Below, one piece after another: positions 59,699 through 64,000 of a stretch of DNA of 64,000 nt. The stretch covers positions 1,710,501 through 1,774,500 of the forward strand of contig JAJHTX010000007.1 in NCBI GenBank assembly GCA_032164295.1. The letters run 5' to 3'. Under the pieces are notes generated by a model. The model was given only the letters and a program-made list of their open reading frames with translations. It was not told the DNA's origin and ran no database searches. The position numbers and the translations under genes were made by a program. The DNA comes from Inonotus obliquus (lineage: Eukaryota > Basidiomycota > Agaricomycetes > Hymenochaetales > Hymenochaetaceae). Positions within the stretch are counted from its first letter, which is position 1; every line of letters starts with the position of its first letter.

Positions 59699-62600
59699 AA
59701 ACTGCAGGTCGTCCAGGTTGTTTCAATTCGACATCATGACTTCGCTCTCATGTTTTTCCGGTAGCTTTTCGACTTGCGCGGTGCGGTGTTTTGAGTAGCT
59801 GGGGGTGGTAAAGAGCGCAGAATGCGCCACCTGGCGACCTTTCTATGGGTCTCCGGGCAAGATTGAGAACTCAATTCTTTCTCGCTTGCTTTCGCTCTGC
59901 TCTTGGTCTTTGTTCGCTTTTGACTTTCTTCTGCTAGTTCAGTGTTGCTTGCTAAAATACCTCTTTAGTACGCAGAAAATAAAAGAAAGTAATTTTGGGT
60001 AGATTGTTTGTAACACAGAATGCAGTACTTAGGTCTTGGAGATAATCATCAGAGAAAGAAGAAATGTACATATGTATTTGATCCTTTTCTGCGAGTGCAA
60101 ATGCAAAGATGTGTTGATTTTTTTTTGACGGATGATGATATGAGTTTGTTGTAAACTTCTGATATGATATGAAATTGCAGATATAGATGATATGGAAGTT
60201 GATGACCAACTGACCGACTGACGACCTTTGTATATGTATACAATCAACTATCATCATCCCTGGTCCTTACATCAGATCAGATCGGGGCTAAGCAGCTAGG
60301 GCAGCAAAGTTTGACTATAGTCGACCAGTGTCAGTGACCGTAGTAGACCCCATCATCAACGGAAGCAATTTCTTGTCTTGCGCTCTTGCGTATGGTGTCT
60401 ATCAGTTGATATACTTTGATATATCAAGCCTGGGACAGCGAGGGAAGGAATTTAGGAATGGGAAGGAAATTCAAGGATCTAGATCTGCTGCCGGTAGTAG
60501 TATCAGTATCACTATCAGTGGTGACTTGTGTTCTGTGTTCTGTGTTCTGTTCGGGAGTAATCAATATCAATATCAATGCAATGCAGCAATGTGAAAAATT
60601 TGAAATCGGAGTTGGATTAGTTCGATCAGTTCAGGCGCATGCAAACGACTTTATTCTTGCTCTTGCTCTTGCTCTTGCTTGTGGGTGTGTACGAATATTA
60701 ATGTGCGTGGGCATGAGAGTCGTTAGTCTTTTTGTGTTCGAGTCCCATTAATATTTCGTCAAGGAGAAGGTCAAAGCGAAAAGCGAAGGTCAGACGGAAG
60801 TAAGAAGAACAGGAGGAGGAGGGGATTCCGTGATGAAGACGAAGAAAGACTCTGTTGAGCTTATGTAAAGAATCGAATTCTGGATGAGGATTAGTATGTT
60901 AGTACTAGTGTGTGGTGGTAAGGAAAGAAGATGAGATGGCAGAGCTGAGAGGAGAAGGCGGGGAGGAAGAAGGCGGGGAGGAAGAAGGCGGGGGAGGGAG
61001 AGGGAGAAGGAGAAGGAGAAGGAGAAGGAAGCGGAGGGAAGGAGGAAGCGAAGACTATTCCAATTCAGTTCAGTTCAGTTCAGTTCAGTTCAGTTCTACA
61101 GCGTACCATGCCGTAACTGTACTCCCGTTCAACGCGGTGCAAGAATGCAAGATGGAAGAGGACTCGAGGTGGGAGAATGCGAGCGGTGCGAATGAACGAA
61201 CGTGAGTCAGCCGGCGGGAACGGACACAATTTAGTGTTTGTCATCAATTTCGCAGTACTAAAGTGCGTGCCACTAGTACCAGTAAGTTTGAAGATTGAAG
61301 AGCCGGTGGGTACCCGAGTCGCTGACCAAAGATATGAAATGAACACGGTCTTTCCACGTTCATCTCATCCTTCACATTAATATTAGGGGTATCCATCCCT
61401 TTGGCCATCCTGCAATGGTGTCATATGCCCGAGCAATCGCTTCTGTTCTCGATCCGCGCCCCGTCATACTCACTCGTACTCGATCATCACAAACACTTTG
61501 ATTCAGGAATTCGTGACGACCTCGACGAAGAAGCCATGAGTAGTGCAGCATACAGGTAAGATAGAATCACCTAAAGAAAAATGGCGAGAGACTGCCTAGT
61601 TCGGCGTCTAGTCGCCAGAGGAATTGAAGCATCCAAGCACTTGACCTTTGGGGGTCTTGAACACCGAGGGCGAGGGCTGCGAGGGGGTCATTGAAGCACT
61701 GCCATAGATTCAGAAAAACGATGATCCTCCTGAACGGAGAATAGGACCGACTTCAACAACGGAGGCAATTTGCTTTTCTTAGATCCTCTCCAAGAGCAAC
61801 TCTCCTTTCTTGGTTCTCTTTAACTCTCCGTCGGTTTAACAGGAAAGCCGTCCGCTTCATGTTCACCTCTGGTAGGCAAGGATAGACAAACATGGTCAGT
61901 AAACAAACAAGGAAGAGGTCAATCATTTTCCTTTTCGGGTTACTCACCCCATTTGAGTGGAGACCCAATTTCGGCTATGGTAAGGTTCGTTATTACGTAC
62001 AATAGACGCCAAGAAGCCGGATATGTAAAGAGAAAATTGCGTGGTCCAGAGGTCCAGAACGGAAATGAATGAGGACCGGCTGCGGCGACAAAAGAAGCAA
62101 GATAAGGACCATAGGAGCCATATACAGTCACCGGTCTGCCGCTTTGGGGTCCGTTCTCGCCGAGACTCTTACGACATGAGGTGATGGAGCTTCCGTCACC
62201 GTGGGAACTAATGCCAAATGCAGTAAGGTCCGGCACCGTTTCCTCGGTTTCTACGACGACCGGTGACAGAAACCTATCTCAGATTCGGATGTCCTTGAGA
62301 GAAAAGGCCGGAGAGCGAGGGGGGGAGGACTCGCGATGCACAGAAGGGGAATTAGAGAGGGTGAGAGGACGGGAGATGCGTAGAGATGGGCTTGGGTGTA
62401 GGGCGGGGAGCTGGGAGCGAACGATATGACGCGTGACGCGAACAAGGTTTGGGGTCCAAATACGGAAAGATCCGGCTGATAACGAAATAGAACACGTGGC
62501 TGGACGCCTTCCGAGTGCGCGACTGCGGATTTTTCCTCCTATGAATCATGACAGACCGGACCTCTCTGACTCACAGTCCTCTTGCCTGCTAGTGCCATGC

Positions 62601-62969
62601 AGCAGCGAGGAAGAGCGGGAAGAGGAATGAGAAGGGAAAGAGACGGACGAGAGGGGGAATGAGGATCAAGGGATGGAAGAAAACGAGCGCTGTGGGAAGG
62701 ACTAGGCACCGATTTGGAGATGCGAGGCGGTGTGATTGGACGTGCTGGAAAAGGGGTGATGATTAGTCAGCTGTTGTACGGAAAGGGATGAAAATAATAT
62801 TTATTCTGGTTCAAAAAGAGAAGGAGATAGTTCCTCCTTCAGTCGACCCACGACGACTCCCCTTTCTGGACGGCCTGCCTGAAGCAGCAGTATCACGCTA
62901 GCACGCGTCGCGTCAACTTCCCTCAACGCGTATCCACAGAGCCACATCCCCCGACGTTCTACCCAGCGC
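59699..62969. other. 3.3-kb intergenic region with microsatellites, 5' of MCM1-like gene
   Basis: No gene recognised. Contains (TGTGTTC)n near 60,527, (TTGCTC)n at about 60,655-60,680, purine-rich GGAGAA/GGAAGAAGGCGG repeats at 60,950-61,030 and (CAGTT)n at about 61,062-61,094. A minus-strand frame of about 110 codons at 61,940-62,274 has no ATG. Long upstream regions are common for fungal MADS regulators. Confidence 0.4.
60950..61095. repeat. Compound microsatellite: purine tract then pentanucleotide (CAGTT)n
   Basis: GGAGGAAGAAGGCGG units, then (GGAGAA)n, then about seven CAGTT units. One strand is almost pure purine over about 100 bp. Confidence 0.85.
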
Positions 62970-64000
62970 ATGTCCGCAGAGTCCCCCAACACACGTAAAC
63001 GTTCACGCGCGGCTATGCAACAACCTACAGATCCCGCTCATCAACAGGGCGCTCAAGTCCAATCCACCACTGACGATGGCTTCGTTAATGATAACGAGGC
63101 AGCCGAGTCCGTAGGTGATGAAGAAGATGAAGAAGGCGTCAAGTCGGATAAGAAGGCTGGGCGACGTAAAATAAAGATCGAATTCATTCAGGATAAGAGT
63201 AGACGCCACATTACTTTCTCGAAACGAAAGGCTGGTGAGTACCATTTCTGGCTACGCGTCCACTCCGACGTCCGTGACGCGTTCCGTTCGCATCACGGGT
63301 GTCTGCAGCACTCCCACTCTTTGTTTCTTTGTATTTTTTGCATAACGTGAACCGTGTGAACATATGCGCTGACCGCAACCACAACCATCCTTCAGGCATT
63401 ATGAAGAAAGCATACGAACTATCCACGCTTACTGGCACTCAAGTGCTGTTGCTCGTCGTGTCCGAGACTGGTCTCGTGTACACATTCACTACCGCAAAGC
63501 TTCAACCGCTCGTCACTCAACCAGAGGGCAAAAATCTCATCCAGGCTTGCCTCAATGCACCTCACGGCCAACTACCTTCGAGTATGCCAGTCGGTACACC
63601 ACTCGGCCGCCCCGCCCCACAGCAGATGCAGTCACAAGCAGGAGCAACAGCGCAGAATCAGTCAAGTGGATTATCAGCCATGCCACCGCCGCCAATGGGG
63701 CAGCGTAACGTTCCCGGTGGGTTGGCAATCGGAAACGCAGGTGGAGCATCTGGACAAGGCGGCGACGATGCAGATGGCGAGCGGGATGCTCGTGAAGAAG
63801 CTGATACAGAAGGTGAGAAGCGCGGTGCACCGCGTCGAAGGACATCTGGTGCTAGCTCGAAGCAGAACGCGAATGCGAGTGGTGGGCAGGGTGCAGCTGC
63901 GGCGCGTAGCCCGACGACACCCAGTTCGCATGTTGGGACTGCACCTCAGCAAGGTATACCACCTATGGGTCAGCCGCCTTATGGTGCACCTGGAACCGCC
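62970..64000 (+). CDS. MCM1: MCM1/SRF-type MADS-box transcription factor (partial, runs off right edge)
   Basis: Nuclear regulator binding CArG-type boxes with partners in mating, cell-cycle and metabolic genes (family knowledge). ATG at 62,970: MSAESPNTRKRSRAAMQQPT, an acidic stretch (SVGDEEDEEGVKSDKKAG), then the MADS box GRRKIKIEFIQDKSRRHITF, SKRKAG. One intron (about 63,233-63,395) separates this from IMKKAYELSTLTGTQVLLLV and VSETGLVYTFTTAKLQPLVT. The SAM extension follows (EGKNLIQACLNAP). The remainder is Gln/Gly/Pro-rich with an acidic patch (GGDDADGERDAREEAD), open to 64,000. The K-I-K-I-E-F and TGTQVLLLV spellings mark the SRF type rather than MEF2/Rlm1. The 3' end is outside the window. 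Confidence 0.93.

Noticed and set aside
61940..62274. Minus-strand frame of about 110 codons (SSHGDGSSITSCRKSLGENG)
   Set aside because: No ATG in the frame, no splice sites checked, no family resemblance.

Overview
The window is nuclear DNA of a filamentous basidiomycete, most probably an Agaricomycete. Genes are split by many short introns (about 50-60 nt, GT-AG, two of GC-AG form). Codon use and gene content are fungal: a CCR4-NOT deadenylase, the F-BAR protein Bzz1, a fungal class II DAHP synthase, an AA9 LPMO, a GH74 xyloglucanase, a UBE3C/Hul5 HECT ligase, a Red1/ZFC3H1-like protein and an Mcm1-type MADS protein. All calls come from reading the sequence; no search was run.

Layout. 0.2-9 kb is dense: POP2/CAF1 (-), a Kre9/Knh1-type GPI protein (-), BZZ1 (+) and a PLP aromatic-amino-acid decarboxylase (+). 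9-15.7 kb is gene-poor, holding one small secreted double-psi beta-barrel (expansin/barwin-like) protein (-). 15.7-25.4 kb holds an SNM1/Artemis-like nuclease (-), a membrane protein of an Agaricomycete-wide family of unknown function (+) and class II DAHP synthase (-). 26-37 kb holds an AA9 LPMO (-), the HECT ligase (+) and GH74 (-); AA9 and GH74 suggest plant-cell-wall degradation.

37.8-54.7 kb is an accessory island. It is a tandem array of roughly 2.9-kb repeat units on the minus strand. Each unit carries two paralogous, small, three-exon genes (types A and B) plus fragments of a third module (C). Most copies are decayed; a further diverged copy lies at 54 kb. The array has been invaded by a 2,058-bp hAT element (43,574-45,631; 8-bp target duplication, matched by an uninterrupted paralogous site at 40.64 kb) and by a duplicated 1.1-kb module (47.4-48.5 and 49.7-50.8 kb). 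A 5'-truncated LINE with poly-A and a 13-bp target duplication sits just outside it (51,196-52,280). A small unrecognised gene at 52.8-53.5 kb has two near-identical introns.

55-64 kb returns to conserved genes: a bHLH regulator (-), a Red1/ZFC3H1-like RNA-surveillance protein (+), a 3.3-kb repeat-rich intergenic stretch, and the 5' part of an MCM1-like MADS-box gene running off the right edge.
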